Of a stretch of DNA of 30,633 nucleotides, positions 6,538-13,711 are shown one piece after another; within the stretch, counting starts at the first letter, position 1, and every line of letters begins with the position of its first letter. A program made the translations under genes and the position numbers. Where the stretch lies: the NCBI RefSeq assembly GCF_022771645.1, contig NZ_JALFCU010000075.1, positions 1 through 30,633 on the forward strand. Direction: 5' to 3'. Source of the DNA: Selenomonas sp. (GTDB lineage Bacteria > Bacillota > Negativicutes > Selenomonadales > Selenomonadaceae). The notes beneath the pieces were generated by a model. That model was not told the origin of the DNA. It did not search any database and worked only from the letters and a program-made list of their open reading frames with translations.

Positions 6538-7092
6538 ATGGATGATGTTTTGTTCCAGTCCGACGTAACGATCCTCGGCGTCGGCAACGTGATCTTGCGC
6601 GACGAAGGCTTCGGCGTGCGCGTCGCGGAATATCTCGACGCGCATTATGACTTCCCGGAGAACGTGCAGATCGTCGATGGCGGCACGCTCGGCATCGAGC
6701 TCACGCAGTTCGTCACGGGCACGAAGAAGCTGCTCGTCATCGACAGCATCAACGGCCACGCAAAGCCTGGCACGCGCTTCGCGTTCCGCGACGACGACGT
6801 GCTCGCGCATTTCCAGGACAAGATCTCGGCGCACGAAGTCGGCATCCAGGACGTCCTCGCGCTCCTCACCGTCACGGGCCGCAAGATCCCGACCGTCACC
6901 GTCCTCGGCGTGCAGCCGTACGACCTCGAAGCCGGCGTCGAGCTCTCGGACGAGATGAAAGCGCTCGTGCCGGAGGTTGTGGAAGAAGCGCTCGCGGAGC
7001 TGCGGCGGTGGGGCATCGAGGCAACGCCGAAAGAACACGTGAGCGCTGTGGAAACGGATCGCGTGGCGGAAGCTATCGCCGGGAAGAATTAA
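6538..7092 (+). CDS. hyaD: Hydrogenase maturation endopeptidase (HyaD/HycI family)
   Basis: Nickel-dependent checkpoint protease that removes the C-terminal tail of the large subunit once the NiFe(CN)2CO centre is complete; 184 aa. The family motif GVGNVILRDEGFGV is at residues 14-27. The nickel-sensing ligands of the family correspond to E23, D69 (VIDSIN) and H99 (SAHEVG). AAGGAGG lies 5 bases before the ATG. The substrate is presumably the 29-residue tail of the hyaB product. The C-terminal 25 residues are polar and not recognisable. Confidence 0.92.
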   Translation: MDDVLFQSDVTILGVGNVILRDEGFGVRVAEYLDAHYDFPENVQIVDGGTLGIELTQFVTGTKKLLVIDSINGHAKPGTRFAFRDDDVLAHFQDKISAHEVGIQDVLALLTVTGRKIPTVTVLGVQPYDLEAGVELSDEMKALVPEVVEEALAELRRWGIEATPKEHVSAVETDRVAEAIAGKN

Positions 7093-7110
7093 TGGGAAGG
7101 TAGAACATTA

Positions 7111-7393
7111 CATCTATTGCGAGCGTAACAATTCCAGCAGCCTTCCCCACCGGGGAAGGGGGACCGCGAAGCGGTGGAAAGGGTCCCTTGCACAGCAGAG
7201 GAATTCGTATTGCGTAGCTCTTCGCGGGTGCGCGCACGAAAAAGTTACGGGTGCGTGCGCGCACCGGCGACATCAAACGACCTACGGAATCAGAGGATGT
7301 GCAAGCGACCCGCTCCTGGCGCTGCGCTCCGCTCCGCGCCTGTCCTCTCCCAAAGGGAGAGGCTGCTGTGTATGCTACGCTCGGCAACAGATG
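7111..7393. repeat. Full-length palindromic repeat, reverse orientation, with terminal inverted repeats
   Basis: Bounded by CATCTATTGCGAGCGTA at 7111-7127 and, inverted, TACGCTCGGCAACAGATG ending at 7393. The inside carries the B-half (CCTTCCCCACCGGGGAAGG, then GGACCGCGAAGCGGTGG), a centre rich in GTGCGCGCAC, and the A-half in reverse (CCGGCGACATC, GCAAGCGACCC, CTCTCCCAAAGGGAGAG). It fills the hyaD-hypC gap; no gene is seen in 7093-7425. Confidence 0.75.
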
Positions 7394-7425
7394 CATATAT
7401 CTCTGAATTTGGGGAGGTCCTCTAC

Positions 7426-7665
7426 ATGTGCTTGGCTGTTCCAGCCAAAATTATCGAAATCAAAGATTTGCTCGCGAAGGTCGAGCTTTCGGGCGTGACG
7501 AAGGACGTCTCGCTCATGCTGCTGCCGGAGGCGCAGGTCGGTGACTACGTGCTCGTCCATGCGGGCTTCGCGATGCAGAAAGTGGATGAAAAAGAAGCGG
7601 AAGAAACGTACGCGCTGCTCAATGAAATGGACGGCGCGCCGCGCGCCGTGGAGGCGCTGTCATGA
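7426..7665 (+). CDS. hypC: Hydrogenase maturation chaperone HypC
   Basis: Carries the Fe(CN)2CO unit with HypD and hands it to the large-subunit precursor; 79 aa, normal for the family. It starts MCLAVPAK, with the essential Cys2 exposed after Met removal. GGGGAGG at 7411-7417 fixes the ATG at 7426. Longer in-frame readings extend into the upstream repeat and are rejected. Its stop overlaps the hypD start by 4 bases (ATGA), so the two partner proteins are translationally coupled. Confidence 0.95.
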   Translation: MCLAVPAKIIEIKDLLAKVELSGVTKDVSLMLLPEAQVGDYVLVHAGFAMQKVDEKEAEETYALLNEMDGAPRAVEALS

Positions 7666-8789
7666 GCGCAGAAAACACGCTGACGAAAGCGGAAGAGCGC
7701 GCAGCGGCGCAGAAACTCGTCGCGGAGATCAAGAGGCTCGCCGCGAAGATCGGCCGGCCGCTCCGCTACATGGAGGTCTGCGGCACGCATACGGTGTCGA
7801 TTTTCCGTGCCGGACTGCGGCAGATTTTGCCGGAGAGCGTCGCGCTTGTCTCCGGCCCCGGCTGCCCCGTCTGCGTCACGGCGGACGATTACATGGACAA
7901 GGCCATCGCCTATGCGCACCGCGCGGACGTCATCCTCACGACGTTCGGCGACATGCTGAAAGTGCCGGGCTCGAAATCCAGCCTCGCTGAGGCGAAAGCC
8001 GAGGGCGCGGACATCCGCATCGTCTACTCGCCGCTCGACACGCTCGCTGTCGCGCGCGAGAACCCGGACAAAAAAGTTGTGTTCCTCGCCGTCGGCTTCG
8101 AGACGACCGCGCCAACGGCGGCGGCATTGACGCTCGCGGCCGAGCAGCAAGGGCTCGCGAATGTCTATCTGCTCTCGGCGCAGAAGCTCGTGCCGCCAGC
8201 GCTCAAGGCACTCTTGACCGACCCGGAAGTAAAGGTCGACGGCTTCCTGCTGCCCGGCCACGTCTCCGTCGTCACGGGCACGGACGTCTTCCAGTTCGTC
8301 GCGGACGAGTACCACACGCCGGGCGTCGTCGCAGGCTTTACGCCCGTCGCGATCCTGCGCGCGCTCGTGCGCCTGCTGCAGCAGACGGCAGCGGGCGAGG
8401 CGCGCATCGAGAACGAATACGAGAGCGTCGTCCAGCCGGGCGGCACGCCGAAGGCACGGCGCATCCTCGAAAGCGTCTACGAGCCCGTCGACGCGCCCTG
8501 GCGCGGCATCGGCGTGATCCCGAAGTCCGGCCTGCGCATGAAAGCGGCGCACGCCGCGCACGACATCGAGCGCCTGCTGCCGATGGACATCCCAGTCGGC
8601 GGCAATCACCCCGGCTGCCGCTGCGGCGACGTCCTGCGCGGCATCATCAGCCCGCCGAGCTGCCCGCTTTTTGCAAAGGCGTGCAAACCGACGCACGCCA
8701 TCGGCCCGTGCATGGTCTCGGTCGAGGGCGTCTGTGCAGCTTGGTTCAAATACGGGCAGGGTAAATTTGAGTTTGGAAAACAGAAGTAA
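7662..8789 (+). CDS. hypD: Hydrogenase maturation scaffold HypD
   Basis: Iron-sulfur scaffold on which Fe(CN)2CO is assembled with HypC; 375 aa, family length. The conserved CGTHT (C40) and GPGCPVC (C68, C71) motifs, the GFETTAP segment, LPGHVS and the C-terminal NHPGCRCGDVLRGI and CKPTHAIGPCMVSVEGVCAAW regions, which ligate the [4Fe-4S] cluster, are all present. The ATG overlaps the end of hypC. Confidence 0.95.
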   Translation: MSAENTLTKAEERAAAQKLVAEIKRLAAKIGRPLRYMEVCGTHTVSIFRAGLRQILPESVALVSGPGCPVCVTADDYMDKAIAYAHRADVILTTFGDMLKVPGSKSSLAEAKAEGADIRIVYSPLDTLAVARENPDKKVVFLAVGFETTAPTAAALTLAAEQQGLANVYLLSAQKLVPPALKALLTDPEVKVDGFLLPGHVSVVTGTDVFQFVADEYHTPGVVAGFTPVAILRALVRLLQQTAAGEARIENEYESVVQPGGTPKARRILESVYEPVDAPWRGIGVIPKSGLRMKAAHAAHDIERLLPMDIPVGGNHPGCRCGDVLRGIISPPSCPLFAKACKPTHAIGPCMVSVEGVCAAWFKYGQGKFEFGKQK

Positions 8790-8822
8790 AATGACAGAAA
8801 CGGAGCCTGCCGAATACGGAAA

Positions 8823-9104
8823 GCCTCTCCCTCAGGGAGAGGACAGGCGCGGAGCGAAGCGCAGCGCCAGGAGAGGGTCGCTTGCACGGCCTTTGAACTC
8901 GTAGACCGTTTGATGTCGCCGGTGCGCGCACGTCTCTAAGTAAGACGTTTATACGCGCACCCGCGAGAAGGTATTCCCTGCGAATTCATCTAACGTACAG
9001 GGGACCCTTAGCCGCAAGCGGCATAAGCGATCACATCGGCGCTAAAGCGCCGTGTGTCTGCTTATCCACCGCTTCGCGGTCCCCCTTCCCCTGAGGGGAA
9101 GGCT
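8823..9104. repeat. Full-length palindromic repeat, forward orientation, with nested insert
   Basis: A-half (CCTCTCCCTCAGGGAGAGG, the CGCGGAGCGAAGCG module, GGGTCGCTTGCAC, GATGTCGCCGGTGCGCGCAC) followed by B-half (CGCGCACCCGCGAGAAGG, GTACAGGGGACCC, ACCGCTTCGCGGTCCCCC, CCTTCCCCTGAGGGGAAGG). Between ACAGGGGACCC and the ACCGCTTCGCGGT hairpin there is an extra segment of about 60 bases (about 9007-9066) with its own hairpins (GCCGCAAGCGGC; GGCGCTAAAGCGCC). It accounts for the 338-base gap between hypD and hypE; no gene is seen. Confidence 0.75.
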
Positions 9105-9127
9105 TTGGTTAGAAGGAGGCCTTCTTT

Positions 9128-10135
9128 TTGACAGATCATTTAATCACATTAGCTCACGGCGCAGGTGGTAAGTTAAGCGCGGAATTGATGCACGATGTAA
9201 TTGAGCCCGCCTTTTCCAATCCGCTCCTCGACGAGCTCCACGACGGAGCGAAACTTTCCACCACGGGAAAGCTCGCCTTTACGACGGATTCCTATGTCGT
9301 CCGTCCGCTCTTTTTCGCGGGCGGCAACATCGGCAAGCTCGCCGTCTGCGGCACAGTCAACGACCTCGCGATGACGGGGGCTGTGCCGAAATATCTCTCG
9401 TGCGGCCTCATCCTCGAAGAGGGCTTCCCCGTGGAGGAGCTGCGTCGCATCGTGCAGACGATGCACGACATGGCGGCCGAGGCACACGTGCAGATCGTCA
9501 CGGGCGACACGAAAGTCGTCGAACGCGGCAAGGCCGACGGCATCTTCATCAACACGGCCGGCGTCGGCGAACTCATCGACGGCGTGGATATTTCCCCGAA
9601 AAACGTCCGCCCGGGTATGAAGGTTTTGCTCTCCGGCTACCTCGGCGATCACGCGGCCGCCATCCTCGCCGGCCGCCACGGACTCGAACTCCCACCCGAG
9701 ATCACGACGGACTGCGCGCCGCTGGCGACCCTCACGCAGGCCGTGCTTGCGGCCGCACCGCATACCGCCGTCCTGCGCGACCCGACGCGCGGCGGCGTCG
9801 CGGCCGTGCTGAACGAGATTGCAGAGGCCTCCGGCGTCGGCATCCTCATCGACGAGGACGCCGTGCCCGTCCGCGAACCCGTGCGCGGCGTCTGCGACAT
9901 GCTCGGCTTTGATCCGCTCTATCTCGCGAACGAGGGCAAGTGCATCGCGTTCGTGCCGGCGGACGAAGCCGACGCGGCGCTCGCCGCGATGAAGAGCGAC
10001 CCGCACGGCAAGGACGCCGTCGTCCTCGGCGAGACGACGGATGCGGCGCACGGCCAGGTCGGCCTGCGCACGACCATCGGCGGCATCCGCATCGTCGACA
10101 TGCCGCTCGGCAACCTCGTGCCGCGCATCTGCTGA
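9128..10135 (+). CDS. hypE: Carbamoyl dehydratase HypE
   Basis: Dehydrates the carbamoyl group on its C-terminal cysteine to the thiocyanate that becomes the CN ligands of the active-site iron; 335 aa. It starts LTDHLITLAHGAGGKLS from TTG, with AGAAGGAGG ending 8 bases upstream; the HGAGGK motif is characteristic. It ends VPRIC, giving the essential C-terminal Cys. ATP-binding AIR-synthase-like segments include DPTRGGVAAVLNEIA. HypF, which loads the carbamoyl group, is not encoded in this window. Confidence 0.95.
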   Translation: MTDHLITLAHGAGGKLSAELMHDVIEPAFSNPLLDELHDGAKLSTTGKLAFTTDSYVVRPLFFAGGNIGKLAVCGTVNDLAMTGAVPKYLSCGLILEEGFPVEELRRIVQTMHDMAAEAHVQIVTGDTKVVERGKADGIFINTAGVGELIDGVDISPKNVRPGMKVLLSGYLGDHAAAILAGRHGLELPPEITTDCAPLATLTQAVLAAAPHTAVLRDPTRGGVAAVLNEIAEASGVGILIDEDAVPVREPVRGVCDMLGFDPLYLANEGKCIAFVPADEADAALAAMKSDPHGKDAVVLGETTDAAHGQVGLRTTIGGIRIVDMPLGNLVPRIC

Positions 10136-10144
10136 GAATCAAGA

Positions 10145-10466
10145 GGCTGTTGCACTTGCTAAACCGATTCCACATACATCTGTTGCCGAGCGTTTCTTAT
10201 AAAGAAGCCTTCCCCTACGGGGAAGGTGGCGCCGCAGGCGACGGAAAGGGTGTCGAAGGTAGGGCATAACTCCATATAAAAAAGTCGAGTCGAAGGATGT
10301 TTTAAAAAGCTTTAAACATCCTTCGACTCAACTTTTATTCGTATACGTTACGTCGTACCTCCGACACCCTCTCCACCGCTAACGCGGTCCCCCTCTCCCG
10401 TTGGGAGAGGCTGCTGTAGTAGTTACGTTTTGCAACAGATGGGAAAATAGTGGAACTGCAACAGCC
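10145..10466. repeat. Large imperfect inverted repeat (palindromic repeat, two-arm copy)
   Basis: Outer ends GGCTGTTGCA (10145-10154) and TGCAACAGCC (10457-10466) are exact inverses. Nested inside are CATCTGTTGC (10178-10187) and GCAACAGATG (10432-10441), then mirrored arms with CCTTCCCCTACGGGGAAGG and CTCTCCCGTTGGGAGAG, and GGGTGTCGAAGGTA versus TACCTCCGACACCC. The centre is the terminator at 10287-10329. This explains the whole hypE-regulator gap; no gene is seen. Confidence 0.75.
10287..10329. terminator. Bidirectional terminator between hypE and the convergent regulator
   Basis: GAGTCGAAGGATGTTT (10287-10302) pairs perfectly with AAACATCCTTCGACTC (10314-10329) around an 11-base loop. An A6 tract lies upstream and AACTTTTATT downstream, so it can end hypE transcripts and those of the minus-strand gene at 10476-10907. 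Confidence 0.8.
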
Positions 10467-10475
10467 CCAAATTCT

Positions 10476-10907
10476 TCACTCCAGCAGCGCCCCCGCATGC
10501 AGTTCCGCGATCAGCGCGTTCGTCTCGATGACGCCCGCGTGGCGTTCGAGCGCGTGGTAGACGATGCCGTCCCAGACGCTCCGCGCGTAAAGGCGCGGCT
10601 GGCGGGCGTAGTACAGGAGGTGCTGCGCCTCGTCCGGCGTGAGCGCCATGGCGAGCGCGAGCGCGAGGATCTTTTCGCGCGACGGGTGCGGCTTTTCGCC
10701 GCTGAAGATGTGATAGACGTACGTGCGGTCGAGGCCGGAGCGCTCGGCGACGAGCGAGCGCGTGAGTTTCTTCTCTGCGAGCAGCAGCGCGAGGTGCTCA
10801 GCGAGCGTGCGGTCGACGAGCTCGCCCGCGTTCTCCGCGAAGTACTCGCGCACGTCGCGCGCAGCCGCGAGTTCCTCTTCGAGTTCTTCCGTATCTTTTT
10901 CCTGCAT
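10476..10907 (-). CDS. XRE-like helix-turn-helix regulator paired with the kinase
   Basis: A 143-aa protein. The ATG at 10907 follows GGGGAGG by 7 bases; an upstream ATG (10928) overlaps that site and is rejected. Residues 1-25 are acidic and helical (EKDTEELEEELAAA). An HTH follows (LALLLAEKKLTRSLVAERSGLDRTYVYHIFSGEKPHPSREKILALALAMALTPDEAQHLL), then a C-terminal segment rich in Ala/His. It is divergent from the membrane kinase gene and their promoters overlap, so it probably controls the kinase or is controlled by it. No target phosphosite is evident by eye. The HTH call is firm; the role is inferred. Confidence 0.8.
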   Translation of the reverse strand: MQEKDTEELEEELAAARDVREYFAENAGELVDRTLAEHLALLLAEKKLTRSLVAERSGLDRTYVYHIFSGEKPHPSREKILALALAMALTPDEAQHLLYYARQPRLYARSVWDGIVYHALERHAGVIETNALIAELHAGALLE

Positions 10908-10921
10908 GGCGGCGCCTCCCC

Positions 10922-10969
10922 TTGCCAATTTGTTCCATTTATCTTATCATGAGAAACAAGAAAGAACAA
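10922..10969. promoter_or_regulatory. Overlapping divergent promoters of the kinase and the XRE regulator
   Basis: Plus strand: TTGCCA (10922-10927), 17 bp, TATCAT (10945-10950). Minus strand: TTGTTC (10964-10969), 17 bp, TAAGAT (10941-10946). The two -10 boxes overlap by two bases, so the polymerase can use only one at a time. TTGTTC at 10930-10935 and GAACAA at 10964-10969 form an inverted repeat centred on the shared -10 region, a possible operator. Confidence 0.5.
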
Positions 10970-10987
10970 GCGCAAGGGGGCGAAAAT

Positions 10988-12505
10988 ATGGACGAGGCGC
11001 TCACGTATCTGCTCGGGCGGTTCGAAAAGATCCGCTGCCTGCACAAGACACCGCGCGGTGAGGTCTGGCTCGGCGCGGACGCGGCGGGGCGTCCCGTCAT
11101 CTACAAGCGCCTCCGCCGCACGGGCCTGCCGCTCGCAAAGCTCCAGGCGCTCGCGCATCCGCTCTGGCCGGAGGTCTACGCCTTCGTCGAGGCGGCGGGC
11201 GAGACGCACGTCCTCGAGGAATACGTGCAGGGCGAGCCGATGACGCGCCGCCTCGAAACCGGGCGCTATCTCACGGAGCGTGAAGCGCGCACGATGCTGC
11301 TCGCGCTCGCGGACGGTCTCGCTGCCCTCCACGGCGCCGGCATCCTCCACCGCGACATCAAGCCCGGCAACCTCATCGAGCAGCCGGGCGGCACCGTGCG
11401 CCTCATCGATTTCGACGCCGCGCGCATGATGCATGGCGGCGCGCCCGATACGACGTACCTCGGCACGCGCGGCTACGCGCCGCCGGAGCAGTACGGCTAC
11501 GGCGCGACCGACGCGCGCAGCGACATCTACGCGCTCGGCGTGACCGTCCGCGAGCTCCTCGGCCCGGCGTACCATGGCAGCCTCGCGCGCGTGCTCGATC
11601 GCGCGACGGAGGTCGACCCGAAGCGCCGCTACCCCTCGGTCGCCGCGCTCGTGCGCGACGTGCGCTACGGCCGCCGCCTCCGCATGGCGAAAGGTTTCGC
11701 AATCGCGTTGACCGTCTTCGTGTTCGCCGCCGCCTACCTCTTTTACCTCGCGCAGACGCACCCGGGCAAAATCGAAGAGCTCGAGACGACGCCGGTCGAA
11801 GAACTCGTGCGCCATCCCGAAGAGCTCGCGCCCGACACGCGCCGCGAGGATGTGCGCGAAACGGAACGCAAGAAAGAGGGCATGCCGCCGGGCGGGACGA
11901 CCGTCACGGAGATCGGCGGCGGAGCGCCATCGGACGGCGCAAAGCCGCAGGCAGCAGGTAGCGCTGCCCCCGATGATGCGAACAGCGCGGCAGGGAACAG
12001 CAGCGGCGCAAGCGGAGCGCCGCCGCGCGAAGAAATCCGCGCACACTACTATTTTAACGACGACTGCTGGAACGCCTGGACGGATGCGTTCGACTACCCC
12101 GTGAACAACGCGAGCAACACCGTCTACATCCCGGCGGGCGTCTGGAGCACGTGGGCGGGCGACGACACGGCGCGCACGTTCCCCGACGATGCGTATTGGC
12201 ATGTTCGCGTCCACGTCACGAACACGACGCAGGAGACATTTGCCGCGCCCGTCCTCCACATGGAATACGACGGCGGCACGCAGACAGTGGTGCAAAATTA
12301 CGAAGCCCCGCCGCTCGCACCCGGCGGCAGCATCGACTTCGACCTCCCGCTCGCAGGCCTCGCCATCGCCGACCCCGGCCGCGAAGGCTACACCGGCCAC
12401 GACATGACGCTCGAACTGCGCGGCATCGACCACGAGATCTACGGCGCGCGCTCCACCATCAGCTTCGTGCCGCGAGAGATGCCAGCGAATTTCGGCAATT
12501 GGTGA
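10988..12505 (+). CDS. Membrane Ser/Thr protein kinase with extracytoplasmic domain
   Basis: A 505-aa predicted kinase. The ATG at 10988 follows AAGGGGGCG; an ATG at 10949 is possible but lacks a site. The lysine of VIYK is K40, the catalytic loop HRDIKPGN is at 121-128, and the metal-binding motif is DFD (141-143) instead of DFG. GTRGYAPPEQ follows at 159-168. The stretch between K40 and HRD is short, and a typical alpha-C glutamate is hard to place. One membrane helix lies at about 235-255. A low-complexity linker follows, then an extracytoplasmic domain (about 350-505) with tryptophan-rich and beta-type segments. I do not recognise that domain; it may sense a ligand. The gene is divergent from an HTH gene. 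Confidence 0.88.
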   Translation: MDEALTYLLGRFEKIRCLHKTPRGEVWLGADAAGRPVIYKRLRRTGLPLAKLQALAHPLWPEVYAFVEAAGETHVLEEYVQGEPMTRRLETGRYLTEREARTMLLALADGLAALHGAGILHRDIKPGNLIEQPGGTVRLIDFDAARMMHGGAPDTTYLGTRGYAPPEQYGYGATDARSDIYALGVTVRELLGPAYHGSLARVLDRATEVDPKRRYPSVAALVRDVRYGRRLRMAKGFAIALTVFVFAAAYLFYLAQTHPGKIEELETTPVEELVRHPEELAPDTRREDVRETERKKEGMPPGGTTVTEIGGGAPSDGAKPQAAGSAAPDDANSAAGNSSGASGAPPREEIRAHYYFNDDCWNAWTDAFDYPVNNASNTVYIPAGVWSTWAGDDTARTFPDDAYWHVRVHVTNTTQETFAAPVLHMEYDGGTQTVVQNYEAPPLAPGGSIDFDLPLAGLAIADPGREGYTGHDMTLELRGIDHEIYGARSTISFVPREMPANFGNW

Positions 12506-12511
12506 AAAAAC

Positions 12512-12549
12512 AATGTCCCCGCAGGACACCAAATCCTGCGGGGACATTT
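12512..12549. terminator. Bidirectional terminator after the kinase gene
   Basis: AATGTCCCCGCAGGA (12512-12526) pairs perfectly with TCCTGCGGGGACATT (12534-12548). It lies between convergent genes (kinase plus, XRE minus). An A6 tract precedes it and TTT ends it. Confidence 0.8.
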
Positions 12550-12580
12550 GTATCATGGGAGGCAGAACGTTGCGGGCGCG

Positions 12581-12931
12581 TCAAGGCGCGCTGCCGGACG
12601 TGCCCTTCTGCTCGCGCTGGTAGACGGCGTCGAGTGTGATGTCGACGATGCCGCGCCCGGCGTCGCTGAGGCCGAGGTATTTGCGCAGCTGTCCTTCGAT
12701 GCGCGTGTCGTCATGCGCGGTTTCGGGCGCGGCCGCATCCTTGCCGAGGAGGTAGTCAGCGCTGACGCCGAAGAGATCCATGAGCTCGCGGAGCTTGCGC
12801 GACGGCGCCGTGACGCCGCTCTCGTACTTGTTGTACGCCGTGCGCGTGATGCCGAGCGCGTCGGCGACTTGCTGTTGGGACAAATGCTTCTCTTTGCGGA
12901 GCATCCGCAGCCGCAGGGCGGTTACGTTCAT
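12581..12931 (-). CDS. XRE-family transcriptional regulator
   Basis: A 116-aa repressor-type protein. The HTH spans residues 3-57 (LRLRMLRKEKHLSQQQVADALGITRTAYNKYESGVTAPS), followed by LRELMDLFGVSADYLLGK, the usual end of the domain, and a short C-terminal tail of unknown role. The ATG at 12931 is preceded by AGAGGTG with a good gap; the GTG three codons earlier overlaps that site. It borders a lower-GC island, and a GTGA-N7-TCAC motif lies upstream at 12996-13010, so self-control and control of the next gene are plausible. Confidence 0.88.
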   Translation of the reverse strand: MNVTALRLRMLRKEKHLSQQQVADALGITRTAYNKYESGVTAPSRKLRELMDLFGVSADYLLGKDAAAPETAHDDTRIEGQLRKYLGLSDAGRGIVDITLDAVYQREQKGTSGSAP

Positions 12932-12995
12932 ATGCTTCACCTCTGGTTGCTTGTTATTCCTTATTTTATGTAGGGATGTTGCAATGAGAAAAGCC

Positions 12996-13010
12996 GTGAA
13001 TTAACATCAC
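12996..13010. promoter_or_regulatory. Operator-like site GTGA-N7-TCAC (copy 1)
   Basis: GTGA at 12996-12999 and TCAC at 13007-13010, 65 bases upstream of the XRE start codon. It has the same half-sites and spacing as the sites at 13091-13113 and 15433-15447. Confidence 0.4.
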
Positions 13011-13057
13011 TTTTTTGAGAAACATTGAATCAGCGATAAATGTGTGAATTTTCCTTC

Positions 13058-13085
13058 TTTACAAAAGAGATAAAAGGGGTATAAT
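13058..13085 (+). promoter_or_regulatory. Promoter of the zinc-ribbon/MORN gene pair
   Basis: TTTACA at 13058-13063 and a perfect TATAAT at 13080-13085, 16 bp apart, in an AT-rich stretch 65 bases before the gene. Confidence 0.7.
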
Positions 13086-13090
13086 GAAAC

Positions 13091-13113
13091 TATAGTGAAT
13101 AAAAATCACTATA
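13091..13113. promoter_or_regulatory. Operator-like inverted repeat TATAGTGA-N7-TCACTATA (copy 2)
   Basis: A perfect 8-bp inverted repeat with a 7-base A-rich spacer lies at the expected start point of transcription, 5 bases after the -10 box. A repressor bound here would block the promoter. The core GTGA-N7-TCAC equals copies 1 and 3. Confidence 0.55.
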
Positions 13114-13150
13114 TGGTCAATGGGATGGAAGACCAAAGGGAGTGACACGT

Positions 13151-13669
13151 ATGAAGTTTTGTGAGAAGTGCCAAAAGGAATATTCGGATGATGTGGAGGT
13201 TTGCGAAATTTGCGGACAACCGTTGAATGTACAGGAAAAAAGTGTGCCTGAGGAAAAGGCTTTGTCGGCTGTCAACGTGAAAAAAACGCCAATGGAATCC
13301 GTACCGCCGGCCGGAGAAGTGGAGACATCGACGAATGTGGCATCTCCTGCGGATATCGAAGTGGAACGGACGAGCAGCTTGTTTGAAGTCATTTTCAAGA
13401 TGCGCATCTTGATTGACGACCAGGAAGTCGGCCGGGTTGGCAGCGGAAACAAGGTTCGCGTGCAAGTAGCGCCGGGAATCCACGAGATTCGCGTGAAAAT
13501 GCCTTGGTGCGGCGGATCCAGCCGACCGCTGTCGTTCCAAGTGAAAAGCGGCGAGTTCAAGCGCTTCCGGGCGGGAAAGACGTTCGGCGGCTTTTCCCTG
13601 TTTACAGGGCTCTGGATGTTCAAATTCATTTTCTCCGGAGGGAAAATCTGGAAGGTAGAAGACTACTAA
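13151..13669 (+). CDS. Zinc-ribbon protein of unknown function
   Basis: A 172-aa protein. The ATG at 13151 follows AAAGGGAG by 8 bases; a GTG three codons earlier overlaps the site. The N-terminus forms a four-cysteine zinc ribbon (C4, C7, C18, C21: FCEKCQKEY...CEICGQP). A disordered Val/Pro/Glu linker runs to about residue 75. The C-terminal part is beta-rich (MRILIDDQEVGRVGSGNKVRVQVAPGIHEIRVKM), resembling small carbohydrate- or ligand-facing beta domains, and ends in an aromatic, possibly membrane-associated stretch (FGGFSLFTGLWMFKFIF). I cannot name the family. Codon use is less GC-rich than in neighbouring operons, and it is likely cotranscribed with the next gene. Confidence 0.75.
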   Translation: MKFCEKCQKEYSDDVEVCEICGQPLNVQEKSVPEEKALSAVNVKKTPMESVPPAGEVETSTNVASPADIEVERTSSLFEVIFKMRILIDDQEVGRVGSGNKVRVQVAPGIHEIRVKMPWCGGSSRPLSFQVKSGEFKRFRAGKTFGGFSLFTGLWMFKFIFSGGKIWKVEDY

Positions 13670-13711
13670 GCTCCGTGGTTCCATCGAAATGCTGAAAGGA
13701 GCGGACCCGTC

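Noticed and set aside
7174..7425. 84-codon N-terminal extension of HypC
   Set aside because: It is the translated palindromic repeat; HypC function needs the MC start.
7081..7425. Nickel, cobalamin or T-box riboswitch in leader regions
   Set aside because: I looked for conserved cores upstream of the hydrogenase, hyp and hem genes and recognised none; the structured sequence is explained by the repeat family.
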